Shown one piece after another: positions 8,116 through 15,251 of a stretch of 45,618 nt of DNA. Below the pieces are notes generated by a model. The model ran no database searches and was not told the DNA's origin. It saw only the letters and a program-made list of their open reading frames with translations. This stretch comes from Methylococcales bacterium (GTDB taxonomy: Bacteria; Pseudomonadota; Gammaproteobacteria; Methylococcales; Methylomonadaceae), in contig JAPLRW010000263.1 in NCBI GenBank assembly GCA_026398935.1, forward strand, positions 1 through 45,618, in the 5' to 3' direction. Position numbers and translations under genes: made by a program. Position 1 is the stretch's first letter. The number at the start of each line of letters is the position of its first letter.

Positions 8116-8982
8116 ATGAATACTCAGGTCGATTCTTTATCAATAGCTAGCGAGAGTCTGCAAGGAAGCGGAGGAGGGTTGTTGTTTAACGAAGTGTTGT
8201 TTGGTGTGGCGATTTTAGCTTTTTTCGCCTTGGTTGTTATGGAAAAAATGCAACCGTACCGTCGTTTTACACAGCAAATAGGCAAGGCGTCGTTTGTCAC
8301 CAATACCACTGCTTTTATATTTAACAATGTTATTTTAACGGTGTTGCGTGCTTCCAGTTTGTTTTTTGTTGCACAACAGTTTTCTTCATTCGGTATTTTA
8401 AGTGGCTTAAGTAGTGGGCCGCTTAAATGGGTTTTATCTTTTATCTTATTTGACCTTGCCATCTATGTTTGGCACGTTGCCAGTCATCGTTTTGAATTTT
8501 TATGGCGATTTCATAAGATTCATCATAGCGACAAAAGCTTTAATGTCAGCACTGGCTTTCGTTTTCATGTTTTTGATCTTTTCCTAGAAATTCCCTATAA
8601 GTGTTTATTTGTTATTCTTATTGGTGTTGAGGCGCACTTGGTGTTGGCTATTGAAACCCTTGAGCTGTTATTTATCTTTTTCCATCATGCTAATCTGACG
8701 TTTAAGCGGGAAGAGAGTCTTTCAAATTTCATTATTACGCCCTCGTTACATCGTACGCATCACTCTGCTGATCGTCGTGAGCATGATAGCAATTATGGTA
8801 TTGTGCTGGCTATCTGGGACAAAGTATTTGGAACACGAAAAGAAGTCGTGCCTGAAAAAATTGGATTGGATATTATTGAAGCAGAAAATTTTTTACAACT
8901 CTTCTTCTTGGCTTTTATCACGGAACGCCATATCAGAAGAATATTGGAAATTATTCCTAAGGGAAAAAAACGCGGGGGATGA
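8116..8982 (+). CDS. Sterol desaturase / fatty acid hydroxylase superfamily membrane protein
   Basis: The 288-residue protein has four or five hydrophobic segments and the three histidine clusters of the diiron integral-membrane hydroxylase family: HVASH (residue ~119), HKIHH (~133) and HRTHH (~217), plus a supporting HVFD and FHHANL. Members hydroxylate or desaturate sterols, fatty acids or carotenoids with O2; the substrate cannot be read from sequence. It lies 88 bp after the LOV gene. The ATG has AAGG upstream. A large hairpin with T run follows (9006-9078), closing the SRPBCC-LOV-hydroxylase group. Confidence 0.9.
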   Translation: MNTQVDSLSIASESLQGSGGGLLFNEVLFGVAILAFFALVVMEKMQPYRRFTQQIGKASFVTNTTAFIFNNVILTVLRASSLFFVAQQFSSFGILSGLSSGPLKWVLSFILFDLAIYVWHVASHRFEFLWRFHKIHHSDKSFNVSTGFRFHVFDLFLEIPYKCLFVILIGVEAHLVLAIETLELLFIFFHHANLTFKREESLSNFIITPSLHRTHHSADRREHDSNYGIVLAIWDKVFGTRKEVVPEKIGLDIIEAENFLQLFFLAFITERHIRRILEIIPKGKKRGG

Positions 8983-9005
8983 TACGTAAGAGGGGCTTTA
9001 ATATG

Positions 9006-9078
9006 ACTACCCACTCCGTGCGTTGACGCGATGATTTAATGCAATAATTCGTCGGTAACAATGAGTGGGTAGTATTTT
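9006..9078 (+). terminator. Long-loop inverted repeat with T run
   Basis: Eleven-base perfect arms actacccactc (9006-9016) and gagtgggtagt (9063-9073) enclose 46 nt that hold a smaller stem (gacg/cgtc), and attttt follows. It sits after the hydroxylase gene and can act as a terminator. The long spacer is unusual for a simple terminator and could also be the remnant of a small repeat element. Confidence 0.55.
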
Positions 9079-9119
9079 TCAAGTCCGTTGAATTTGACTA
9101 TTCAGCGGATTTTTAATCA

Positions 9120-9503
9120 TTATGGTGTAGTGGTTAATTTTTTCTTATCAATCACGACTTCATCGTCAATAATCAATTTAGAAATGCCACCTAACGCTAA
9201 CGTCAGTGTACATGATGCATTTTTAAATTTGTCGCCTTTTTCAGTGCCTTTGTAATATAACGTTACATAGGTTTCTTTATCGCTTTCATTCGATGTTGGG
9301 AAGTAAACCTCTGTACCGGTTTTATTTCTGATGGCTACTGGGCATTTTTGCCCTGCCATGCCTTGCATAGAAGAAAATGTTAAGAGCCTAGTTCTTTCTG
9401 CAACAACTTCAGGCGACTCATCTTCCTTACCCACTGCCACCATGATGAAAGCAAGCGCAAACATGCCGACAACGGCGGCCATTAATTTTTGATTTTCACC
9501 CAT
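9120..9503 (-). CDS. Membrane-anchored hypothetical protein
   Basis: I do not recognise this 127-residue protein. It has an N-terminal transmembrane segment (residues ~7-24, GMFALAFIMVAV) and a ~100-residue exported part with two cysteines (QKCPVAI and NASCTLTL) that could form a disulfide, and alternating hydrophobic residues that suggest a beta fold. The ATG at 9503 is preceded by AAGGGGAT, a good ribosome site. It is convergent with the hydroxylase gene and lies downstream of the terminator that follows the small His/Met-rich gene, so it is probably transcribed alone. Confidence 0.65.
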   Translation of the reverse strand: MGENQKLMAAVVGMFALAFIMVAVGKEDESPEVVAERTRLLTFSSMQGMAGQKCPVAIRNKTGTEVYFPTSNESDKETYVTLYYKGTEKGDKFKNASCTLTLALGGISKLIIDDEVVIDKKKLTTTP

Positions 9504-9597
9504 TTCGATCCCCTTTATTGTTATTTATTAATCGGTTATTAAGAATGCTAATGACTATGTCTGTAAACATGCACCAAATAAAATAATCAATGTATGC

Positions 9598-9625
9598 TCT
9601 AAAAAACCCCTTTAGCTAAAGGGGT
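9598..9625 (-). terminator. Terminator, minus strand
   Basis: A perfect 20-bp palindrome (9606-9625, arms acccctttag/ctaaaggggt) is followed on the minus strand by a run of T. It lies about 190 bp past the stop of the 9812-10051 gene. The 308-bp gap 9504-9811 otherwise holds only the hairpin at 9771-9797; I see no further gene there. Confidence 0.8.
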
Positions 9626-9770
9626 GGCGAGAAGTTTCCTGATAATTTTATGTCGTGCTAGTCTCTGGGTCGTATAAAAACATGTCTATAAAAAATAGAC
9701 ACACTTCTGATTTAAGTCATAATGATTTAAATCGCTTATATAATGGTTATGGCTTATTAAGAAAGCTTTA

Positions 9771-9797
9771 CCTGCACTGGCAATCTACCGGTGCAGG
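9771..9797. other. Ten-bp hairpin in the 3' region of the small exported gene
   Basis: cctgcac (9771-9777) pairs with gtgcagg (9791-9797), and tgg with ccg (one G:T) extends the stem around a 7-nt loop. On the plus strand a T-rich run comes 11 nt later. It may be a weak terminator or an mRNA 3' structure. Confidence 0.4.
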
Positions 9798-9811
9798 AAT
9801 GACGATCTTTT

Positions 9812-10051
9812 TTATTTATTCATCATCATATGTTCTGGGGTTTTTTCTGCTGCTTTCTCTACTGGCGCGACACTGCCGTTAGACATAACGTGTTCTGGAG
9901 CCTGTTTTACTGCTTCTTTTGCAGCAGGTGCAGGATTGGCGTTTTGCATGTGATGCACCGAAGGCGCATCTGCGGCTTTGGCGGCTTCTTCTGCATTAGC
10001 AATAACGGGTAAAGCAGCTATAAGTGCGATGGCTATTATTATTTTTTTCAT
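9812..10051 (-). CDS. Small exported Ala/Glu/His/Met-rich protein
   Basis: The 79-residue product starts with a clear Sec signal peptide (MKKIIIAIALIAALPVIANA, cleavage after ANA). The ~59-residue mature part has no cysteine and is rich in Ala, Glu, Pro, His and Met. It contains related blocks: HHMQN, APEHVMSN and TPEHMMMNK, with KQAPEH and EKTPEH spaced by about 21 residues. The His-x-Met clusters could bind copper or another metal in the periplasm; this is inference. It is divergent from an OmpR-like response regulator gene with a 134-bp shared upstream region, so that system may control it. Confidence 0.7.
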   Translation of the reverse strand: MKKIIIAIALIAALPVIANAEEAAKAADAPSVHHMQNANPAPAAKEAVKQAPEHVMSNGSVAPVEKAAEKTPEHMMMNK

Positions 10052-10165
10052 TTTATTTCGCCTAACTGTGATTAATGGGGAATTATTACGTTGACCCGTA
10101 AAGACTGCTGTCTATCAAGTCAGCATTATTAGATCACACCAATGTAACCTGCATATTTCATAAAA

Positions 10166-10184
10166 TGACCTTTTTGTAACGTAT
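10166..10184 (+). promoter_or_regulatory. OmpR-box-like site next to the response-regulator start
   Basis: The 19-mer ending just before the ATG at 10186 contains ctttttgtaac and matches most positions of the E. coli OmpR consensus as I remember it (tttactttttgnaacatat). A second tgtaac lies 32 bp upstream (10143-10148). It could mediate autoregulation and also act on the divergent small gene. Its position over the ribosome-binding region would suit repression. Confidence 0.4.
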
Positions 10185-10185
10185 T

Positions 10186-10944
10186 ATGACAAAAGAACTT
10201 AACGGTTACATTTCGACACAATCGGGTGTTGCTAAAGCCGACATGCACTTACTGGTCGTCGATGATGACACGGAATTACGCAATCTATTAGGCGATTATT
10301 TACGTAAAAACGGGTATTACGTGTCGTTAGCGGAAGACGGTCATGCAATGCGACAACACTTAGCAGATAACGCGATTGATTTAATCGTACTGGATTTAAT
10401 GCTGCCCAATGAAGATGGTCTAGTGCTTTGCCGTAATTTGCGCGTACATTCTAATATTCCCGTTATTATGCTCACCGCGCGCGGGGATGAAACGGATCGT
10501 ATTATTGGTTTGGAAATGGGGGCTGATGATTATTTACCAAAGCCTTTTAATCCCCGTGAGTTACTGGCGCGCATTAAAAGTGTTATGCGTAGATCGCATG
10601 CGTTACCTGACAGCATAGACGCAAAAGGCGGGCGGTATTTACACTTTGCGCATTGGCAGTTGGATACGGTAACGCGTAACTTATTGGCTAAAGATGGCTT
10701 GGTGGTAGCGTTGAGCGGTGCTGAATATCGACTGCTCAAGATTTTTTTAGAACATGCCAATCGTATTTTGAGTCGCGAACAACTGCTGGATATGACACAA
10801 GGCAAAGATGCTGAACCGTTCGATCGTAGTATTGATGTACAAATTAGTCGCCTACGGCATCGGCTGGGTGATGATGCTAAAGAACCGGCGATTATAAAAA
10901 CAGTGCGTGGTGAAGGCTATGTACTGACCAGTGAGGTGTCTTAA
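10186..10944 (+). CDS. ompR: OmpR-family response regulator
   Basis: The receiver domain (residues ~20-135) has the acidic pair VVDDD, phosphoacceptor Asp in LIVLDLMLP, the Thr in MLTARGDE and Lys in YLPKPFNPRE. The C-terminal winged helix (~150-250) carries the OmpR/PhoB pattern LSGAEYRLLKIFLEH, RSIDVQISRLR and IKTVRGEGYVL. The stretch IPVIMLTARGDETDRIIGLEMGADDYLPKPF is very close to E. coli OmpR, here written only as a comparison of short motifs. The gene symbol is by similarity. A ~20-residue N-terminal extension precedes the usual start, so the internal ATG before HLLVVDDD is an alternative. It is followed directly by the sensor kinase gene. Confidence 0.93.
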   Translation: MTKELNGYISTQSGVAKADMHLLVVDDDTELRNLLGDYLRKNGYYVSLAEDGHAMRQHLADNAIDLIVLDLMLPNEDGLVLCRNLRVHSNIPVIMLTARGDETDRIIGLEMGADDYLPKPFNPRELLARIKSVMRRSHALPDSIDAKGGRYLHFAHWQLDTVTRNLLAKDGLVVALSGAEYRLLKIFLEHANRILSREQLLDMTQGKDAEPFDRSIDVQISRLRHRLGDDAKEPAIIKTVRGEGYVLTSEVS

Positions 10945-10948
10945 CGCG

Positions 10949-12277
10949 ATGGTACACTGGTTATCAAGTACTTTATTTGGGCGGATGGTTGGCATTTTAT
11001 TGCTGGGCTTAATTCTGGCACAGGCACTAAACAGAGCCATTCATCTGTACGGACACAGCCAGATAGCGGATCAATCCAGTCAATTACAGGCGGCACGGCG
11101 GGTGGCTGATCTGGTGCGGTTAATGTCGGCATTAAACCCTGAAACTAAGCAGGCGATAGTTGAGCAGCTTCATGATCCTCTTCTGCATATTCGATTAGCG
11201 AAAAAAAAATTGCCCTTAAATCGGACGGGCGAGCCAAATAATCCCAAATTTAAACTTTTTCGTGCAACGCTCAATGCGTTACTGGGTAATCAGCAACCGA
11301 CGCGGATGATTATTACGGAACTGGCTCCGCAACTTTTATCGCTTCAGGTTGACTTGCAAGACGGCAGTACGTTAATACTACAAACTGATTTGACCTATGG
11401 TAATGAGGAAGGCTCATCTGTACTCGTGCATCTGGCCATTTTGTTAACCTCAATAATAGGCTTTTCTTTTGTTGCTGTGCGCTGGGTCACGCGTCCTCTG
11501 CAACAATTAGCGAGCGCTGCCGAGGCATTGGGTAATGATATTCACAAGCCGCCGCTGGATGAAAGTGGACCTATTGAAGTGAGTCGCGCCGCCCATGCAT
11601 TTAACATCATGCAGGCGCGATTGGTACGGCATATTCAGGATCGGACGCAACTTCTGGCGGCTATATCGCATGATTTAAAAACCCCTATCACCCGTTTACG
11701 TTTGCGCACAGAATTATTAGATGACGAGCCTACCCGACTGCGCTTTCAGAAAGATCTGGATGAAATGGAAGACATGGTCATGGCTACGCTGGATTTTATG
11801 CGTGGCGTAGAACAACAGGAAGTTTTTCAGCCTGTGGATATGATGGCTTTATTGGAGAGTCTTCAGGCAGACGCACAAGAAATGCACGCGGAAGTCACCA
11901 TCCACGGAGCTGCATTATCACCTTATCTGGGTAAGCCCAGTGGTTTAAAGCGCTGCATCAGTAATTTGATCGATAACGCCCTTAAATATGGCTATTGTGC
12001 GGAGTTGTTTGTGCTGGATAGTGATGAAAGTCTGATTATTCGCATTCTTGATAAAGGTGTTGGTATTCCAAATGATCAGTTAAGCAACGTTTTTACACCT
12101 TATTATCGTCTGGAAAGCTCTCGTAATCGTGACAGTGGTGGTACAGGGCTGGGTTTAAGTATTGCAAAAGATATAGCGCAAGTGCATGGTGGTGATTTGG
12201 TGTTACGTAACGCTATGAATGGCGGTCTGGAGGCTGTTCTTACGTTACCCAGAACGCATAGTCGCCGTGTTATATAG
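10949..12277 (+). CDS. EnvZ-like sensor histidine kinase
   Basis: This is the partner of the upstream OmpR-like regulator, 4 bp after its stop. The ~442-residue protein has a transmembrane segment near residue 10-30, a ~130-residue periplasmic domain, a second segment (~160-180), then HAMP (VTRPLQQLASAAEALG). The H box AAISHDLKTPITRLRLR, N box CISNLIDNALKYG and G boxes DKGVGIP and GGTGLGLSI are complete, so it should be an active kinase. The ATG at 10949 is preferred over the GTG at 10931 that overlaps the regulator gene. EnvZ-like naming follows the partner and the H-box sequence; the periplasmic signal is unknown. Confidence 0.92.
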   Translation: MVHWLSSTLFGRMVGILLLGLILAQALNRAIHLYGHSQIADQSSQLQAARRVADLVRLMSALNPETKQAIVEQLHDPLLHIRLAKKKLPLNRTGEPNNPKFKLFRATLNALLGNQQPTRMIITELAPQLLSLQVDLQDGSTLILQTDLTYGNEEGSSVLVHLAILLTSIIGFSFVAVRWVTRPLQQLASAAEALGNDIHKPPLDESGPIEVSRAAHAFNIMQARLVRHIQDRTQLLAAISHDLKTPITRLRLRTELLDDEPTRLRFQKDLDEMEDMVMATLDFMRGVEQQEVFQPVDMMALLESLQADAQEMHAEVTIHGAALSPYLGKPSGLKRCISNLIDNALKYGYCAELFVLDSDESLIIRILDKGVGIPNDQLSNVFTPYYRLESSRNRDSGGTGLGLSIAKDIAQVHGGDLVLRNAMNGGLEAVLTLPRTHSRRVI

Positions 12278-12420
12278 GGTAGGCGGTATAGCGGTTATAA
12301 ATAAAGGCCATGGAAAATCCGGCTTTCTAAGCAAATAAATACTACGGCGTAGTCACGGGGTTTTAGTGTGTTTTTCTGCGGTAGGTAATGTGTGTGTTTC
12401 GGTTGTTTCATTGTTGCACG

Positions 12421-12443
12421 ATACTGTTTCACTGAAACAGTAT
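12421..12443. promoter_or_regulatory. Perfect 23-bp palindrome, likely operator/enhancer site
   Basis: Arms atactgtttca and tgaaacagtat (11 bp each) surround one central C. It lies about 80 bp upstream of the sigma-54 -24 element, the usual place for an activator-binding enhancer. A shorter palindrome, actacg-g-cgtagt, lies at 12341-12353. The rest of the 349-bp gap 12278-12626 is AT-rich and I see no gene in it. Confidence 0.7.
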
Positions 12444-12523
12444 GCGCAACAAATACTTGCTTAAAATTATATTTTATATAAATAATGCACAATGAAAGCA
12501 GTAAGTTGTTGTTTTTATAATGT

Positions 12524-12539
12524 TGGCACGATCTTTGTA
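12524..12539 (+). promoter_or_regulatory. Sigma-54 (RpoN) -24/-12 promoter
   Basis: TGGCACG-ATCT-TTGTA matches the consensus TGGCACG-N4-TTGCA at all but one position, with the required GG-N10-G(C/T) spacing. Transcription would start near 12550, about 75 nt before the dioxygenase ATG at 12627. Sigma-54 activators of the FisR type are known to control sulfide-oxidation genes in other Proteobacteria. Confidence 0.75.
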
Positions 12540-12626
12540 TTAACTTTAGTGACGGCATAAAATGACAATAGTATGCAACGTTCTACAGTGCTTTATTTCA
12601 TTAACTATCACCCTTGGGGTTCTGCT

Positions 12627-13754
12627 ATGTTATTCAAACAATTATTTGATCAAGAAACTTGGACGTATACCTATTTAATCGCAGATCCGGTCACGAAAGA
12701 GGCGGTTTTTATTGATCCGGTCAATACCCATATTGACGCTTACATGGCACTGCTCAGCGAACACGGTTTACACCTAAAATATACCCTAGAAACGCATGTA
12801 CATGCGGATCATATTACCGCCAGTGGCTTATTGCGGCAGCGTTTGGGTGCCCAAACCGGCGTTAGTGAGTTGTGCGGAGCGACCACTGCCGATGTACAAA
12901 TTAAGGATGGCGATGTATTCGAATTTGGGCAAAATGAACGCATTAAAGTGATTGCAACCCCAGGACATACGCCAGGCAGTATTTCATTTTTATGGCGTGA
13001 TCGTGTTTTTACGGGTGATGCGTTATTGATTGGCGGATGTGGACGTACTGATTTTCAAGGTGGTGACGCAGGTGCTCAGTACGACGGTATTACGCAACGC
13101 TTATTTACCTTAGCTGATGAAACGTTAGTGTATCCCGGTCATGATTATCAACAACGATGGGTCAGTAGTATTGCTCAGGAACGTACTACTAATCCACGCT
13201 TGGCAGGAAAAACACGGGAAGAATTTATTGAGATTATGCATCATCTCAATTTACCTAAACCCCGTTTAATTGATGAGGCCGTACCCGCTAATCGTTATTG
13301 TGGCTTAGAAGAAAATGAGCGTCAGGATGCCATTGTGCAGCGTGAAGCTGTGCGTACTACAGCGACTCAAGAAACAGCAAGCTGTGGCGGTACACCCGCG
13401 CCAAGTATTACCACAGGTCAGGAAATGGTGATGGCCGCCAAACAACAGATTACAGAAGTCAGCGTAACAGCGGCTAAACAGTTGATCAGTGATGGCACGG
13501 TTATAGCGCTGGATGTGCGTGAAGAAAGCGAGTACGCCGCAGGGCACATTGATCAGGCAGTAGCACTACCGCGCGGCGTTTTGGAGTTTAAGATCGGTAA
13601 TTTTCCAGAACTGGCGGATAAATCTCAAGCAATATTGATTTATTGCCGTACCGGTGGACGCTCTGCTTTGGCGGCACAGACCTTACAGGCATTGGGATAC
13701 AGCAATGTTGTATCCATGGCGGGTGGCTTTGAAGCGTGGCAAAAAAGCGTTTAA
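12627..13754 (+). CDS. Persulfide dioxygenase (ETHE1-like) fused to rhodanese
   Basis: The N-terminal metallo-beta-lactamase domain (~1-230) is of the ETHE1/Blh type, which oxidises glutathione persulfide to sulfite with O2 at a mononuclear iron. It has THVHADH (56-62), PGHTPGS, GDALLIGGCGRTDFQGGDA and VYPGHDY. The C-terminal rhodanese domain (~285-375) keeps the catalytic loop CRTGGRS (Cys ~340), so it can move sulfane sulfur between thiols. The start at 12627 (MLFKQLFDQET) matches the family; the ATG at 12573 would add an unlikely 18-residue extension and lies close to the inferred transcription start. It is driven by the sigma-54 promoter upstream, and sqr follows 138 bp later on the same strand. 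Confidence 0.93.
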   Translation: MLFKQLFDQETWTYTYLIADPVTKEAVFIDPVNTHIDAYMALLSEHGLHLKYTLETHVHADHITASGLLRQRLGAQTGVSELCGATTADVQIKDGDVFEFGQNERIKVIATPGHTPGSISFLWRDRVFTGDALLIGGCGRTDFQGGDAGAQYDGITQRLFTLADETLVYPGHDYQQRWVSSIAQERTTNPRLAGKTREEFIEIMHHLNLPKPRLIDEAVPANRYCGLEENERQDAIVQREAVRTTATQETASCGGTPAPSITTGQEMVMAAKQQITEVSVTAAKQLISDGTVIALDVREESEYAAGHIDQAVALPRGVLEFKIGNFPELADKSQAILIYCRTGGRSALAAQTLQALGYSNVVSMAGGFEAWQKSV

Positions 13755-13811
13755 AAAAACGCCGATAACGTTAGGATGAAATTGTTTCGTTCTACTGTAT
13801 AAATAAAGGTG

Positions 13812-13852
13812 GCATGCTAGTACCAACACATTAATGGTGATGTCTAGCATGC
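13812..13852 (+). promoter_or_regulatory. Interrupted inverted repeat in the sqr leader
   Basis: gcatgctag (13812-13820) and ctagcatgc (13844-13852) are perfect 9-bp arms around 23 nt that contain a smaller acca/tggt stem. No T run follows. It lies 41 bp before the sqr ATG and may be an operator, an attenuator or an mRNA structure between the dioxygenase and sqr genes. Confidence 0.5.
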
Positions 13853-13892
13853 AACTAACAATAAAAATAATAATAGATAGCATGAGGATACT

Positions 13893-15146
13893 ATGTCACA
13901 ACAACACCATACTCTTTTAATTGTCGGCGGCGGTGCCGCGGGCGTTTCGGTCGCTAATAATATGCGCAGACAGAATGCGGCTATAGATATTGCGATTATC
14001 GAACCCTCTGAGCAGCATTATTATCAACCGGGATTTACCATTATTGGTGGCGGTGCTTATACCTTAAAGCAAACCACACGTAATGAAGCGGATTTAATTC
14101 ATCCAACGGTTAAATGGATTAAAGACTATGCTGAGTCTTTTCAGCCGGAAGATAATACCGTCACGTTACGTTCCGGTGAAACGGTACATTACGATTATTT
14201 AGTCGTCTGTCCCGGCTTGCAATTGGATTGGGACAAAATTCAAGGCTTACCTGAAACGCTAGGTAAAAATAATGTATGCAGCAATTATTCCGCGCAAACG
14301 ACGGAATATACCTGGGAGTGCATTCGTCATTTAGAATCCGGTACGGCGCTGTTTACACAACCCCCCATGCCGATTAAATGCGCAGGCGCACCGCAGAAGA
14401 TTATGTATCTCGCTGCGGATCGTTTTCGTAAAAAAGGCATTTTAGACAAAATGAATGTTGAGTTCTGTACGGCGGGGCCGGGGATATTCGGTATTCCGTT
14501 TTTTGCCAAAGCGTTAATGAAAGTAGTGGCAGGTTACGGGATTAAACCCAATTTTAGCCATAATCTGGTCGCGATTGATGGGGCGTCTAAAACGGCCACC
14601 TTTGAAGTAACCGATAGCGATGGTAATAAACAGCAAGTCGTAAAAGCGTTTGACATGATTCATGTGACGCCACCGCAAAGTGCGCCGGATTTCATTAAAA
14701 AAAGCCCTTTGGCGAATGCGGCTGGCTGGGTGGATGTGCATGATAAAACATTGCAGCACAATAAATACGCCAATATTTTCGGACTGGGGGATGCCACATC
14801 AACCCCCAATGCCAAAACTGCCGCTGCGGTTCGGAAGCAAGTACCGATTTTAGTCGATAATATTTTGCATCTTATTAACGGTAAAGCCGTTGAAGAAAAA
14901 TATGATGGCTACGGTTCTTGTCCGTTAACCACTTCGCTGAGTACGGTCATGTTGGCAGAGTTTGCGTACGGCGGTAAGGTAACCCCCTCATTTCCGTGGT
15001 TAGATCCTCGTAAAAACCTGTTTATCTGGTGGATAGGTAAAAAAATCGGTTTTCCTTGGATGTACTGGCATTTAATGCTGAAAGGGTATCGTATCGACAT
15101 TCCGCATTTGGCATCGTATGCCAATCGCTTTACAAAAGAAGAATAA
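13893..15146 (+). CDS. sqr: Sulfide:quinone oxidoreductase, type II
   Basis: SQR oxidises sulfide to a persulfide (or thiol persulfide) and passes electrons to quinone at the inner membrane. The FAD-binding start LIVGGGAAGVSVANNMRR is clear. The two redox cysteines match type II (human SQOR-like) enzymes: Cys ~163 in KCAGAPQK and Cys ~343 in GYGSCPLTTS. The second FAD segment is GLGDATSTPNAKTAAAVRKQ. The C-terminal part has aromatic, basic helices (NLFIWWIGKKIGFPWMYW) suited to membrane contact. Length (417) is normal. The ATG has GAGGA upstream. Together with the dioxygenase-rhodanese gene before it, this forms the two-step mitochondrial-type sulfide oxidation route. Confidence 0.95.
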   Translation: MSQQHHTLLIVGGGAAGVSVANNMRRQNAAIDIAIIEPSEQHYYQPGFTIIGGGAYTLKQTTRNEADLIHPTVKWIKDYAESFQPEDNTVTLRSGETVHYDYLVVCPGLQLDWDKIQGLPETLGKNNVCSNYSAQTTEYTWECIRHLESGTALFTQPPMPIKCAGAPQKIMYLAADRFRKKGILDKMNVEFCTAGPGIFGIPFFAKALMKVVAGYGIKPNFSHNLVAIDGASKTATFEVTDSDGNKQQVVKAFDMIHVTPPQSAPDFIKKSPLANAAGWVDVHDKTLQHNKYANIFGLGDATSTPNAKTAAAVRKQVPILVDNILHLINGKAVEEKYDGYGSCPLTTSLSTVMLAEFAYGGKVTPSFPWLDPRKNLFIWWIGKKIGFPWMYWHLMLKGYRIDIPHLASYANRFTKEE

Positions 15147-15173
15147 CTGAACCACATTCGTTAGCGCCTTCCC

Positions 15174-15202
15174 AGTAGAAACACACCGCGTGTGTTTCTA
15201 CT
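15174..15202 (+). other. Strong 13-bp hairpin between sqr and the SulP gene
   Basis: agtagaaacacac (15174-15186) pairs perfectly with gtgtgtttctact (15190-15202) around a 3-nt loop. There is no T run after it, so it is not a classic terminator. It may reduce read-through or protect the upstream mRNA. It overlaps the in-frame GTG at 15192, which argues against using that codon as the SulP start. Confidence 0.6.
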
Positions 15203-15251
15203 CAAGCAAGCCAGAATGAGTTCATTTAGATCAACACAGCCCTCACTAATA

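Noticed and set aside
9655-9882. 75-codon plus-strand frame
   Set aside because: No ribosome site, overlaps the end of the well-supported exported His/Met-rich gene on the other strand, and spans a hairpin.
12421-12443. Reading the 23-bp palindrome as a terminator for the sensor kinase gene
   Set aside because: The centre is one base, it is 144 bp past the stop codon, and no T run follows; an operator role fits better.
12295-12558. 87-codon minus-strand frame upstream of the persulfide dioxygenase
   Set aside because: It runs through the sigma-54 promoter and the 23-bp palindrome, has no family resemblance and no good ribosome site.
15192-15194. GTG as the SulP start
   Set aside because: It lies within a 13-bp hairpin and adds residues not typical of the family; ATG 15252 fits better.
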